A model generated the notes under the pieces. It made no database searches. It was given only the letters and a program-made list of their open reading frames with translations, and had not been told where the DNA came from. Both the position numbers and the translations under genes were made by a program. DNA of 64,000 bases from Acidobacteriota bacterium (GTDB taxonomy: Bacteria; Acidobacteriota; UBA6911; RPQK01; DATIPO01): the NCBI GenBank assembly GCA_035471785.1, contig DATIPQ010000010.1:1-64000 (forward strand), read 5' to 3'. Below are positions 7,677-15,259 of the stretch, one piece after another (position 1 is the stretch's first letter; each line of letters starts with the position of its first letter).

Positions 7677-10600
7677 GGCGACTGGAACCGCTGGGCGCTC
7701 CGCTTTTCAATCCAACAGTAGAGGCCGGGCAGCACCAGCAGGGTGAGCAAGGTGGAGGTGATGAGTCCGCCGATCACCACCGTGGCAAGCGGGCGCTGGA
7801 CCTCGGCTCCGGTGCTGGTGGACAGGGCCATTGGCAGGAGTCCCAGGCTGGCCACCGTGGCGGTCATGAGGACGGGACGCAGCCGGTTGAGCGCCCCCCG
7901 GTAGACGGCACCGGCCAGCGACCGGCCGGCGGCTCTCAGCCGGTTGAGGAAGGTGACCAGCACCACGCCGTTGAGGACGGCCACGCCCGAAACCGCGATG
8001 AAGCCGATGCCGGCGCTCATTGAAAAGTGCATGTCGCGCAGCAAGAGGGCCAGCACGCCTCCGCTGAGGGCAAAGGGTATGCCGGTGAAGACGGCGGCCG
8101 CCTGGCGAAGCGAACCGAAGGTGGCGAAGAGCAGCGAAAAAACCAGCAGAAAAGTCGCTGGAACGGCGATCATGAGCCGGTTGCGGCCACTCTCCAAGTG
8201 CTCGAAGGTTCCTCCCCACTGGAGGCTGTAACCAGGCGTATCACCGACTTGCCGGTCCACCTCGCCCTTGGCTTCCTGCACAAAGGAGCCGATATCGCGG
8301 GCCCGTACGTTGGCCTCGACCGAAATGCGCCTGCGCCCGTTCTCCCGGCTCACCTCCGCCGGTCCTTGAATGCTCTCGATGGCGGCGAGCTGGTTGAGCG
8401 GAATCTTGGCTCCGCCAGGTGCGCTGACCAACAACCGGCCGAATTTCTCGGCACTGTCGCGAGACTCAGGCATCAAGCGGACAACCGCATCGAACCGCTT
8501 GAATCCTTCCAGGACAACGGTGGCACGGATCCCGGCGATGGCCGCCTCAACCACCTGCTGGACGTCGCTGACCCGGATCCCGTAGCGAGCGGTCTTCTCA
8601 TGCAGCACCCGTACCTGCAGCATGGGCAGGCCGGTCACTTGCTGAACCTTGACATCCCGAGCGCCTGGAATCTGTCTGACCACATCTCCGATGGCGGCCG
8701 CCTTTTCCAGAAGCACATCCATGTCGTCTCCAAAGATCTTAATGACCACGTCTGACCGTGCACCCACTCCCTCGATCAGTTCCATCATGCGGAACTTGAT
8801 GGGCTGGGAAAAGGAACTGACCACGCCGGGAAATCGCTCCAAGCGCTCGGAAACGGCTCTTGTGAGGCCTGCCTTGTCGATTCCTTTTCGCCACTCGCCG
8901 CGGGGCTTGAGAAAGACATAGGTGTCGACCATGTCCGGACCCATCGGATCGGTGGCGATCTCGGGCCGTCCGATCCGGGAAACCACGGTTTGCACTTCCG
9001 GCAGCCCCTTGATGGCTGCCTCCATGAGCGTGGTTTGGCGGACGCTTTCAGAAAGCGCCGCACTTTTCAGGCGGACGTGGTTGACAGCCAGGGCTCCTTC
9101 ATCCAGTTCGGGCAGGAACTCCGAGCCCAGGAGGGGAAAAAGAAGCAGGCTGGCGGCCACGACAGCCACGGCCGCCGAGGCCGTTATCCAACGCAGGCGG
9201 AGGGCACGTTTGAGAAGAGGACGGTAGAGCCAAAGCAGCCCTTGGAGCAGGTAATTGCGCCGTTCGCGGCGGGCCTTGAGAAAAATCGCGCTGAGAGCAG
9301 GGACCAGCGTGAGGCTGAGAACCAGCGCTCCTGAAAGGGCCAGGATCACGGTCAGTGCCATGGGGCGAAACATCTTCCCTTCCATCCCGGCCAGGGAGAC
9401 TACGGGGAGATAGGCGGCGATGATAATCATTTCGCCGAACTGGCTGGCCCTGCGCACCTCCGAGCTGCCCCTGAAGACCGTCCGCAGCCGCTCTTCAACA
9501 GTCAAATCGCGCCCCAACTCCTTTCTCTTTTGAGCCAGGTGGCGGACGCTGTTCTCGACGATGATCACCGCGGCATCCACGATCAGTCCAAAGTCGATGG
9601 CGCCCAAGCTCATCAGATTGGCCGAAATCCCGAACCAATGCATTCCCACCACGGCGAAGAGCATTGACAAGGGAATGGCGCTGCTGACAATCAGCCCGGC
9701 ACGCAACTGAAGGAGAAAGAGGAAGAGGACCGCAATCACCAGCAGACCGCCCTCGAGCAGGTTGAAGGCCGCCGTTCGGATGGTCTGGCTGACCAGTTGG
9801 CTGCGGTCGTAGAAAGGGCGGATGCGCACCCCTTCAGGCAGCGATGCCTGAACTTCCCGCAGGCGGCGGCGGACATCCTGCGTCACGGTGCGGCTGTTCT
9901 CGCCCTTGAGCAACATGGCGATACCCATGACCGTCTCGCCTTGGCCGTCACGCGTGGCCGCACCTTGACGGACTGCGGATCCCAGGCCCACTTTGGCGAC
10001 GTCTCCGACCTTCACAGGAGTACCGTCGCGAGCGGCCACCACCAGATCTCCGATGTCCTGCGGCGACTGGATCAGCCCCACCCCCCGCACCAGTTGCTGC
10101 TCGCCTCCTCTCTCCAGATAGGCGCCACCGACATTGCTGTTGCCGGCCCGAACGGCATCCACGACTTGGCTGAGAGTCAAGTCATGGCCCACCAGCTTGT
10201 CGGGGTCGACGAGCACCTCATACTGCTTGAGGCGGCCCCCGAAGCTGTTGACGTCGATCACTCCCGGAACGTCGCGAAGAGCTGGCTTGATGGTCCAGTC
10301 CAGGATGGTCCGCAGTTCCATCAGGGAATAGCGGAGGGGACTCTCCGGCTCTTCTTCCACCGTGAAGTGGAGGATCTCACCCAAGCCCGTGCTGATGGGG
10401 GCCATTCGAGGTGCGATGCCGGGTGGGAGGGAGCGCTCGGCCTCGATGATTCTTTCCAGCACTAACTGGCGGGCCCAGTAAAGATCGGCCCCTTCCTCAA
10501 AGGTAACCGTGACCTGGGACAGGCCGAACTGAGAGATAGAACGCAAGCCGGTCTTGCGGGGCAAGCTGCTCAGGGCCAGTTCGACCGGCACCGTGACGTA

Positions 10601-10804
10601 CCTCTCGACCTCCAGAGGACTGAAGCCCGGGGCCAATGTGTTGACCTGCACCTGGTTGGTGGTCACATCGGGAACGGCGTCGATGGGAAGCCGCCACGCC
10701 GAGTAGAGTCCGGCTGCCACAACGGCCAGCCAGAGCAGCACTACCAGGTAGCGCCGCCGGATGCTGAAGCTGAGAATCGAGTCGATCACGGCAGGGTCCC
10801 CCAA
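7628..10804 (-). CDS. CzcA/CusA-type heavy-metal efflux RND transporter
   Basis: 1058 residues, full length for the HME-RND family. The N-terminus has the first transmembrane helix (YLVVLLWLAVVAAGLYSAW). DFGLIVDAAVIIVEN at about 403-417 is the HME signature in TM4, with the proton-relay Asp residues. Two periplasmic domains and TM10-12 follow. It exports a metal (Cu/Ag or Zn/Co/Cd) from periplasm or cytoplasm, driven by protons; specificity cannot be read safely. Three bases separate it from the adaptor gene stop, so the two are one operon. No outer-membrane factor gene (CusC/CzcC) is adjacent. Confidence 0.95.
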   Translation of the reverse strand: MGDPAVIDSILSFSIRRRYLVVLLWLAVVAAGLYSAWRLPIDAVPDVTTNQVQVNTLAPGFSPLEVERYVTVPVELALSSLPRKTGLRSISQFGLSQVTVTFEEGADLYWARQLVLERIIEAERSLPPGIAPRMAPISTGLGEILHFTVEEEPESPLRYSLMELRTILDWTIKPALRDVPGVIDVNSFGGRLKQYEVLVDPDKLVGHDLTLSQVVDAVRAGNSNVGGAYLERGGEQQLVRGVGLIQSPQDIGDLVVAARDGTPVKVGDVAKVGLGSAVRQGAATRDGQGETVMGIAMLLKGENSRTVTQDVRRRLREVQASLPEGVRIRPFYDRSQLVSQTIRTAAFNLLEGGLLVIAVLFLFLLQLRAGLIVSSAIPLSMLFAVVGMHWFGISANLMSLGAIDFGLIVDAAVIIVENSVRHLAQKRKELGRDLTVEERLRTVFRGSSEVRRASQFGEMIIIAAYLPVVSLAGMEGKMFRPMALTVILALSGALVLSLTLVPALSAIFLKARRERRNYLLQGLLWLYRPLLKRALRLRWITASAAVAVVAASLLLFPLLGSEFLPELDEGALAVNHVRLKSAALSESVRQTTLMEAAIKGLPEVQTVVSRIGRPEIATDPMGPDMVDTYVFLKPRGEWRKGIDKAGLTRAVSERLERFPGVVSSFSQPIKFRMMELIEGVGARSDVVIKIFGDDMDVLLEKAAAIGDVVRQIPGARDVKVQQVTGLPMLQVRVLHEKTARYGIRVSDVQQVVEAAIAGIRATVVLEGFKRFDAVVRLMPESRDSAEKFGRLLVSAPGGAKIPLNQLAAIESIQGPAEVSRENGRRRISVEANVRARDIGSFVQEAKGEVDRQVGDTPGYSLQWGGTFEHLESGRNRLMIAVPATFLLVFSLLFATFGSLRQAAAVFTGIPFALSGGVLALLLRDMHFSMSAGIGFIAVSGVAVLNGVVLVTFLNRLRAAGRSLAGAVYRGALNRLRPVLMTATVASLGLLPMALSTSTGAEVQRPLATVVIGGLITSTLLTLLVLPGLYCWIEKRSAQRFQSPQKVITQRNPKSLQRK

Positions 10805-10807
10805 ATC

Positions 10808-12076
10808 TCAGTGCGCATGACCGCCCCCAAGTTGCTCCCGCAGAAGTTCCGACTTGAGCGCGAAACTCCCTGAAGTCACAACACTCTCCCCTTCCTGCAG
10901 ACCCTCGGCGATACCCGTGCGCCCGGCTTGCTCGCCCAGCACGACAATCTTTCGCGCCACAAAGCGTCCCTGCGACTGCTCAACAAACACCACCGCCTGC
11001 TCGCCTATCCGATGCACCGCGTTGGAGGGAACCGTAACGGCCTGGCCTTGCCTTTCGCTGGGGATCTCCACCCGGGCAAACATTCCCAGCTTGATCAGCC
11101 GCTGCGGGTTGTCCACCACGCAGCGAAACTTGGCGGTTCGAGTGGCGGAATCGAGGACGTCTCCCTGGTAGGTGATACGGGCGGGAAACACCCGCTCCGG
11201 ATAAGCATTGAAACGCACTAGGGCGGTCCGGGCGCCACGTACCGCGCCCAAGTCCCTTTCGAAAACGTCTGCCAAGACCCACACCCGCGACAGGTCGGTA
11301 ACCGTCATAAGCACACGTTGCGGCGAAACGACTTCGCCGACGCTCACGTCGAACCCGGTCACCGTGCCGTCGAGGGGAGCCTGAATGGGAGTCCAGGCGG
11401 CCTCAGGCGGTGGAGCCCGCGAGCTTTCGGCGAGGCGGACGAGGTCGTCGGCCGAGTACCCCAAACGGGCAAGCCTGACTTCGATCTCCTGCAACGCGAA
11501 GCGCGCCCGCCGCTCCGCTTCCTGAGCTTCAACCTGCCCAGCGCGGCGCAGGTCAAACTCCCTTTCCGCGATGGCTTGGCTCTCTAGAAGCTCTTTGGAC
11601 CGGCTCAGGTGTTTGTCGGCAACCTCTCTTCTCGCCGATGCTTGGCGAAGGTCGGCCCGGCGGCTCCGGTAAACGCCCAACAGCATGCCCAGTTCAACGT
11701 TGTCGTAGACCACAAGAGTCTGCCCGCGGCGGACCCGCTCGCCCTGGTTGACCAGGACCTTCTTCACGACCCCTTCGGCCAGCGGACGGATGTGAGCGAC
11801 GCCCGACGGGTCGGGCCTCGCTTCGGCAGTGGCGACGACCACTTGGCTCATCACCTCGGTACGGCTCAGCTCGACTTGAATGCCGGCCTGGGAGACAACC
11901 TCCGGGTCAAGAGCCAGCACCCGCGCGCCGCCGTCATGTTCGTCGTGGTGATGATCTTCATGAGAAGAGGAATGCTCCGCTGCGGCTTCACCCGAGCCTT
12001 CCCCAGCGGGCCCTTCGCAGGCGCTGAACAAGGCTAACAGCGCCAGCAAAGGGGCTTTCTTCGTGGAGGTAATCAA
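10808..12076 (-). CDS. Periplasmic adaptor (CusB/CzcB-like) lipoprotein of the RND pump
   Basis: 422 residues from a TTG start at 12076, chosen because AGGAGA lies eight bases upstream; a longer open frame has no such site. The N-terminus is a lipoprotein signal (LLALLALFSAC, Cys about residue 20). It is followed by a His/Asp/Glu-rich stretch (EHSSSHEDHHHDEHDGG) typical of metal-binding leaders. The membrane-fusion core shows the barrel-sandwich motif IRPLAEGVVKKVLVNQGERV, an alpha-hairpin, then IQAPLDGTVTGFDVSVGEVV. It links the CzcA-like pump to an outer-membrane channel encoded elsewhere. Confidence 0.93.
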   Translation of the reverse strand: MITSTKKAPLLALLALFSACEGPAGEGSGEAAAEHSSSHEDHHHDEHDGGARVLALDPEVVSQAGIQVELSRTEVMSQVVVATAEARPDPSGVAHIRPLAEGVVKKVLVNQGERVRRGQTLVVYDNVELGMLLGVYRSRRADLRQASARREVADKHLSRSKELLESQAIAEREFDLRRAGQVEAQEAERRARFALQEIEVRLARLGYSADDLVRLAESSRAPPPEAAWTPIQAPLDGTVTGFDVSVGEVVSPQRVLMTVTDLSRVWVLADVFERDLGAVRGARTALVRFNAYPERVFPARITYQGDVLDSATRTAKFRCVVDNPQRLIKLGMFARVEIPSERQGQAVTVPSNAVHRIGEQAVVFVEQSQGRFVARKIVVLGEQAGRTGIAEGLQEGESVVTSGSFALKSELLREQLGGGHAH

Positions 12077-12241
12077 AGGAGATCTCCTAGCTGTTTGACT
12101 CGTAATCCGAAATAGAGCAAAAGCCGACTTGCTCACCTTGAGCGCGGGTCGAGCTTGGGGTCTTCGGGATGGGGCGACCTCGCCGACAGCGAGTCAAGGC
12201 GGAACGGCGGCCGACGAGGCGCTTAGGGGCCGCCACCGTCC

Positions 12242-12559
12242 TCAGGCTGCGGTCAGGAACAACGTGTGCTGGGGAGGGTGCTCCAGCGAGGACGGGAGCA
12301 GGAGCCGGTAGCAAGGACAGCAAGCCGCGGGAGGGATGGTCGATAGGAGTCCAGCCGAGTAAGAGGCACTGGAGTCCTCCACCACACGGCACAAACAGAG
12401 GGAACAATCGCTCTCCTGACCGTCCTCGGCGGCTTGATCCAGCTCAAAGGGCAGCCCATCTGAAGGACAGCCAAGGCAGACGGAACCGTCGACGAGTACG
12501 CCGACGACCAGCGCCAGCGCCAACCAGACGCAGGCCCGAATGGCTCTAGAGGCTGTCAC
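12242..12559 (-). CDS. Small exported Cys-rich protein heading the metal-efflux operon
   Basis: 105 residues from a GTG start. A signal-peptide-like helix (ACVWLALALVVGVLV) is followed by CLGCPSDG, DCSLCLC and AACCPC clusters, and by a C-terminal PSSLEHPPQHTLFLTAA tail. Small proteins with a signal peptide, Cys clusters and a Pro/His tail often precede Czc/Cus operons, so I infer periplasmic metal binding or a leader role. It is 165 bp upstream of the adaptor gene on the same strand. The start overlaps the palindrome at 12558-12569. I cannot assign it to a named family. Confidence 0.55.
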   Translation of the reverse strand: MTASRAIRACVWLALALVVGVLVDGSVCLGCPSDGLPFELDQAAEDGQESDCSLCLCRVVEDSSASYSAGLLSTIPPAACCPCYRLLLPSSLEHPPQHTLFLTAA

Positions 12560-12569
12560 TGACGTCAGT
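12558..12569. promoter_or_regulatory. Perfect 12-bp palindrome, candidate metal-responsive operator
   Basis: ACTGACGTCAGT is perfectly self-complementary and overlaps the start of the Cys-rich gene that heads the efflux operon. GTATAC immediately follows on the plus strand. The position fits an operator for a metal regulator, but no regulator gene is adjacent. Confidence 0.4.
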
Positions 12570-12638
12570 ATACATCACTCAAGCAAGGGGGTTTTGGCGT
12601 TGAAGATCCTCTCAACAGGCTGCCAAACGCGACCCTGG

Positions 12639-13454
12639 CTAGCGCAACTGGTCGGCCTGGTAGCGGCAGCGGGCCAGCAGGGTGGGATCCTCGGGGGTGC
12701 GGGGCTCCAGTTGGGCGGCTTCCTGGTAGTGCTTTAGAGCTTCCTGCGGCTGACCGGCCTCCTGCAAGGCCCGGGCCAGTTCGTAGCGGTAGAGGATGGA
12801 GCCGGAATGCAGGTCGACAGCCTTTCGGTAAGCCTTTATCGCCCCTTCCATGTCGCCGTCTTCAGGCAACCCGCCGAAAAAGAGCTTGGCGGCCGTGCGC
12901 TCCAGAAACCCGGCCGTGGCAATCCGATAGCGCAAGCGCCCCAGCACGTACCAGGCCCGGTGGTCGTCAGGGTTCTTGTCCAGCGCCTTCATGAGATAAG
13001 CGCGCATTTCTTCGGCCACCTTGACACGCTCGCGGGGACCCGAAAGCAGGGCCTTTCCGCCCAGCCCCCAGGCCATGGCGAAGTTGGCCTCCGGATCATC
13101 GGGCCTGAGTTCATAGGCTTGCCGGGCCATTTGCAAGGCCTTGTTGTAGAATGCTGCGCGCTCTCCCTCGGGACTGAACTTTCCTACCCAGCCCCCGGTG
13201 TAGGCAGCCCCGCAAAGGGCCTGGAAGTTTCCGGGGTCATGCTCGAGGATGCGTTCGTAAAGGTCCAAGGCCTCTTTGTATTGGAAGTTCTCGACTTGAG
13301 AGCGGGCCCGCTCCAGCAGGGCCGAGACTTTGTCATTGTGCGCGGCGGAAGCGGAGATCGAGAGAAGGAAAAAGAGAATCAGCCAGAGGACGAAATCGTC
13401 GCAGGCTCCGGCGGGCAGGCGCATGCGTCGACCCGGAATCTGGTCAGTGTTCAT
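12639..13454 (-). CDS. Exported/anchored TPR-repeat protein
   Basis: 271 residues from an ATG preceded by GGGGGAG. FVLWLILFFLLSISASAA, about 20 residues in, is a signal or anchor helix. The rest is tetratricopeptide repeats: ALDLYERILEHDPGNFQAL, QAYELRPDDPEANFAMAW, ALDKNPDDHRAWYVLGRL, AYRKAVDLHSGSILYRYEL and ALKHYQEAAQLEPRTPED. It resembles exported TPR proteins that scaffold other envelope proteins; the partner is unknown. The gene is monocistronic in appearance, 79 bp from the Cys-rich gene downstream, and divergent from the broken redoxin gene upstream. Confidence 0.8.
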   Translation of the reverse strand: MNTDQIPGRRMRLPAGACDDFVLWLILFFLLSISASAAHNDKVSALLERARSQVENFQYKEALDLYERILEHDPGNFQALCGAAYTGGWVGKFSPEGERAAFYNKALQMARQAYELRPDDPEANFAMAWGLGGKALLSGPRERVKVAEEMRAYLMKALDKNPDDHRAWYVLGRLRYRIATAGFLERTAAKLFFGGLPEDGDMEGAIKAYRKAVDLHSGSILYRYELARALQEAGQPQEALKHYQEAAQLEPRTPEDPTLLARCRYQADQLR

Positions 13455-13541
13455 CGTCGCTCCCCCCGCCTCGGCCAAGTCAGCCGTCAGTTGCAAACCT
13501 GCTTGAAATCCAGCGGCGTGGAGAGTATGAAGGATGACCAT

Positions 13542-13748
13542 ATGATGCGCAAGCCGATTTTAGATCTTCTCAGGTTCTTGATCCTGGTCGGACTCGCCTC
13601 CCTGCCCCTGTCCGCGCAGGCGCTCAGAATCGAGGAGGGGCGGCCCTTTCCGAATCTGCGGCTTCCCCGCCTCAACGACGGCCAGCCCGCCTCGCGGTCC
13701 GACTATCGGGGCCGCAAGCTGGTGCTTCACGTATGGGCCGGTTGGTGA
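13542..13748 (+). pseudogene. Truncated TlpA/redoxin-like exported protein; UGA at the first active-site Cys
   Basis: An ATG preceded by AAGGATGA opens a frame with a signal peptide (LLRFLILVGLASLPLSAQA). The start of a redoxin domain follows: GRPFPNLRLPRLNDG, SDYRGRKLVLHVWAGW. In TlpA/AhpC-like proteins the next residues are Cys-x-x-Cys-Arg. Here the codon is TGA (13746-13748), followed by GCG GGA TGC CGC, that is A-G-C-R, so UGA stands exactly where the first Cys or Sec would be. The frame continues only to a TAG near 13829, far too short for a full domain. Decay is the simplest reading; a Sec-encoding ancestor is possible. Confidence 0.5.
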
Positions 13749-13772
13749 GCGGGATGCCGCACCGCGGTTAGC

Positions 13773-13788
13773 CGTCGAAGATTCGACG
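13773..13788 (+). other. Hairpin downstream of the in-frame UGA
   Basis: CGTCGA and TCGACG form a 6-bp stem around an AGAT loop (7 bp if the loop is closed further). The loop begins about 30 nt after the UGA at 13746-13748. That is within the distance range usual for bacterial SECIS elements, and the loop holds a G. No U-tract follows, so it is not an obvious terminator. Confidence 0.3.
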
Positions 13789-13861
13789 CTCAAACCGAAC
13801 CTTTTGCCCGCTCATCCGCTCCGTTTTAGGTGGAGGAGAATCCAATCTCTGGAGGTTATTC

Positions 13862-14203
13862 ATGAAGCGACCCATCTGGATCCTCACGATCCTGCTGGCC
13901 GGAGGACCCTTTGTCGGCACCCTCGCGGCCGCTCCATCTCAGGGACTCAGCGCCTCGGCGCACTATTCCAGCTCCCGATCTGGAGACAGCTTTCACGGCG
14001 ACCGCCGCCGTACCCTCAACCGCCGAAACCGGTATCGTAACCGGCATAACCGGAGAGGCAGTTACTATCGCTACCGCGGTCGAAGCTTTTCCCGCGGCTT
14101 GCGGCGCAACCTCCCTCACAAGCTGCGCCGCCTTCACCGGTCCAAGCGCCATTACCGGCACCGCCTGAAAAGGCATCGCCACTGCCGTCCTCACCACTAC
14201 TGA
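13862..14203 (+). CDS. Small exported, extremely basic Arg/His/Tyr-rich protein
   Basis: 113 residues. GGAGGT sits just before the ATG. MKRPIWILTILLAGGPFVGTL is a signal peptide. From about residue 45 the mature protein is nearly all Arg, His, Asn and Tyr in RNRY/RNRH/RRGSYYRYRGR-like steps and ends in HCRPHHY. Such composition suggests binding to polyanions (LPS, nucleic acid, polyphosphate) or a periplasmic proton or metal buffer. I do not recognise a family. The opposite strand also has a long open frame here, but the ribosome site and signal peptide favour this one. Confidence 0.6.
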   Translation: MKRPIWILTILLAGGPFVGTLAAAPSQGLSASAHYSSSRSGDSFHGDRRRTLNRRNRYRNRHNRRGSYYRYRGRSFSRGLRRNLPHKLRRLHRSKRHYRHRLKRHRHCRPHHY

Positions 14204-14315
14204 GGCCAGGCCCAGGGGCCGTTTCGCCGCCGACGGCGAGGCGGCCCCATGTCCGCAATCGGACGAAAGCGCCTGCGGAACCCGTTTCAATCGGGGGATA
14301 TCGCGCACGCTGGGG

Positions 14316-14335
14316 GATTTAGCCCAGGCTAAATC
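14316..14335. repeat. Perfect 9-bp inverted repeat
   Basis: GATTTAGCC and GGCTAAATC flank a 2-base spacer between the basic-protein gene and the histidine kinase. It could be a regulator site or part of a terminator for the upstream gene. There is no T-run after it. Confidence 0.45.
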
Positions 14336-14393
14336 AAGTGTTCTTATCGCCGAAACCATCCTCAGCGCTACGATTTAGAGCCCGCGCGCGCTG

Positions 14394-14409
14394 TGGAGTC
14401 GACATTGCT
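14394..14409 (+). promoter_or_regulatory. Candidate sigma-54 promoter of the two-component operon
   Basis: TGGAGTCGACATTGCT matches the -24/-12 pattern: GG at 14395-14396 and GC at 14407-14408 separated by exactly 10 bases, with TTGCT at -12. It lies about 35 bp upstream of the kinase ATG. The -24 element (TGGAG instead of TGGCA) is imperfect. The operon encodes a sigma-54-dependent regulator, so autoregulation is plausible. Confidence 0.4.
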
Positions 14410-14444
14410 TCTCAGCTATAAGCGCTGTTAGGAGGATTGCTGAA

Positions 14445-15197
14445 ATGGTTCGCAAAGCAACAGCCTCAGAGACTCCCCCGGCCGCATCGCCGGCCGTCGT
14501 CCAGGACTTGGCTTCGATTGCTCAGATGGCGGCCGGACTGGCCCATGAAATCCGCAATCCACTGGCGGGAATTCAGGGTGTGATCGAAGTCCTGCGCGAT
14601 CAGAGCCGCGACCAAACCCAGCATCAAGTCTTGTGCGAGGTCCTGAAGGAAGTAGGACGCATCGACCAACTGGTGCGCGAACTGATCTGCTTCGCCAAAC
14701 CTCAATATCATCAGTTGCGCCCGCTGAGGCTGGACCAGTTGGTAGACAGAGTGGCCCGGCGCCTCAGCCATGAACGTCGCAGTTCTCTCGACGTGGAAGT
14801 GTCCGGGAATCCCCGCTGCGTCAGCATGATGGTGATGGCCGACGAGAACTGCATCTCGCATGTTCTGGAGCACCTCATCTCCAACTCTCTCGATGCCGTC
14901 GAGGACCGGGGCACTTTGCGCCTGGTCTTTTCCTGCGACGAGCGGACCTTGACCCTGCGGCTGGAAGACGACGGGCCCGGCATTCCGTCCGAGATGAAGG
15001 GCAAGATCTTCCAACCTTTCTACACCACCAAGGCCAGCGGAACCGGTCTCGGATTGGCGCTCTGCCGCCGCCTGGTCGGGGAACAGGGCGGAACACTGGA
15101 TCTGGACGAGGACTTCGAGGACGGGGCCGCCTTCATCCTGTCTCTCCCTCTGCCCGATCCCTGCCAAGAGGCCCCGGCAGTCTCCAAGGAGGCGTAA
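14445..15197 (+). CDS. Soluble NtrB-like sensor histidine kinase
   Basis: 250 residues and no transmembrane segment. A short N-terminus leads directly into the HisKA domain: AAGLAHEIRNPLAG, with H34 as the phospho-acceptor. The HATPase domain follows: an N-box HLISNSLDAVE, LEDDGPGIP (G1), FQPFYTTKASGTGLGLALCRRL (F and G2). No PAS or other input domain is recognised, so the signal must come through a partner or the short N-terminus. GGAGG precedes the ATG. It is followed after 62 bp by its likely partner, the NtrC-like regulator. Confidence 0.93.
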   Translation: MVRKATASETPPAASPAVVQDLASIAQMAAGLAHEIRNPLAGIQGVIEVLRDQSRDQTQHQVLCEVLKEVGRIDQLVRELICFAKPQYHQLRPLRLDQLVDRVARRLSHERRSSLDVEVSGNPRCVSMMVMADENCISHVLEHLISNSLDAVEDRGTLRLVFSCDERTLTLRLEDDGPGIPSEMKGKIFQPFYTTKASGTGLGLALCRRLVGEQGGTLDLDEDFEDGAAFILSLPLPDPCQEAPAVSKEA

Positions 15198-15259
15198 GGT
15201 CGGAGGATGAGGTTACCATGGAGGAGTAACCGCCGAGCCGCAGAAGATTGAGGAAGAAT

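Noticed and set aside
13856-14359. 167-codon minus-strand frame over the basic-protein gene
   Set aside because: Ala/Val-rich pseudo-sequence without a ribosome site; the plus frame has a ribosome site and a signal peptide.
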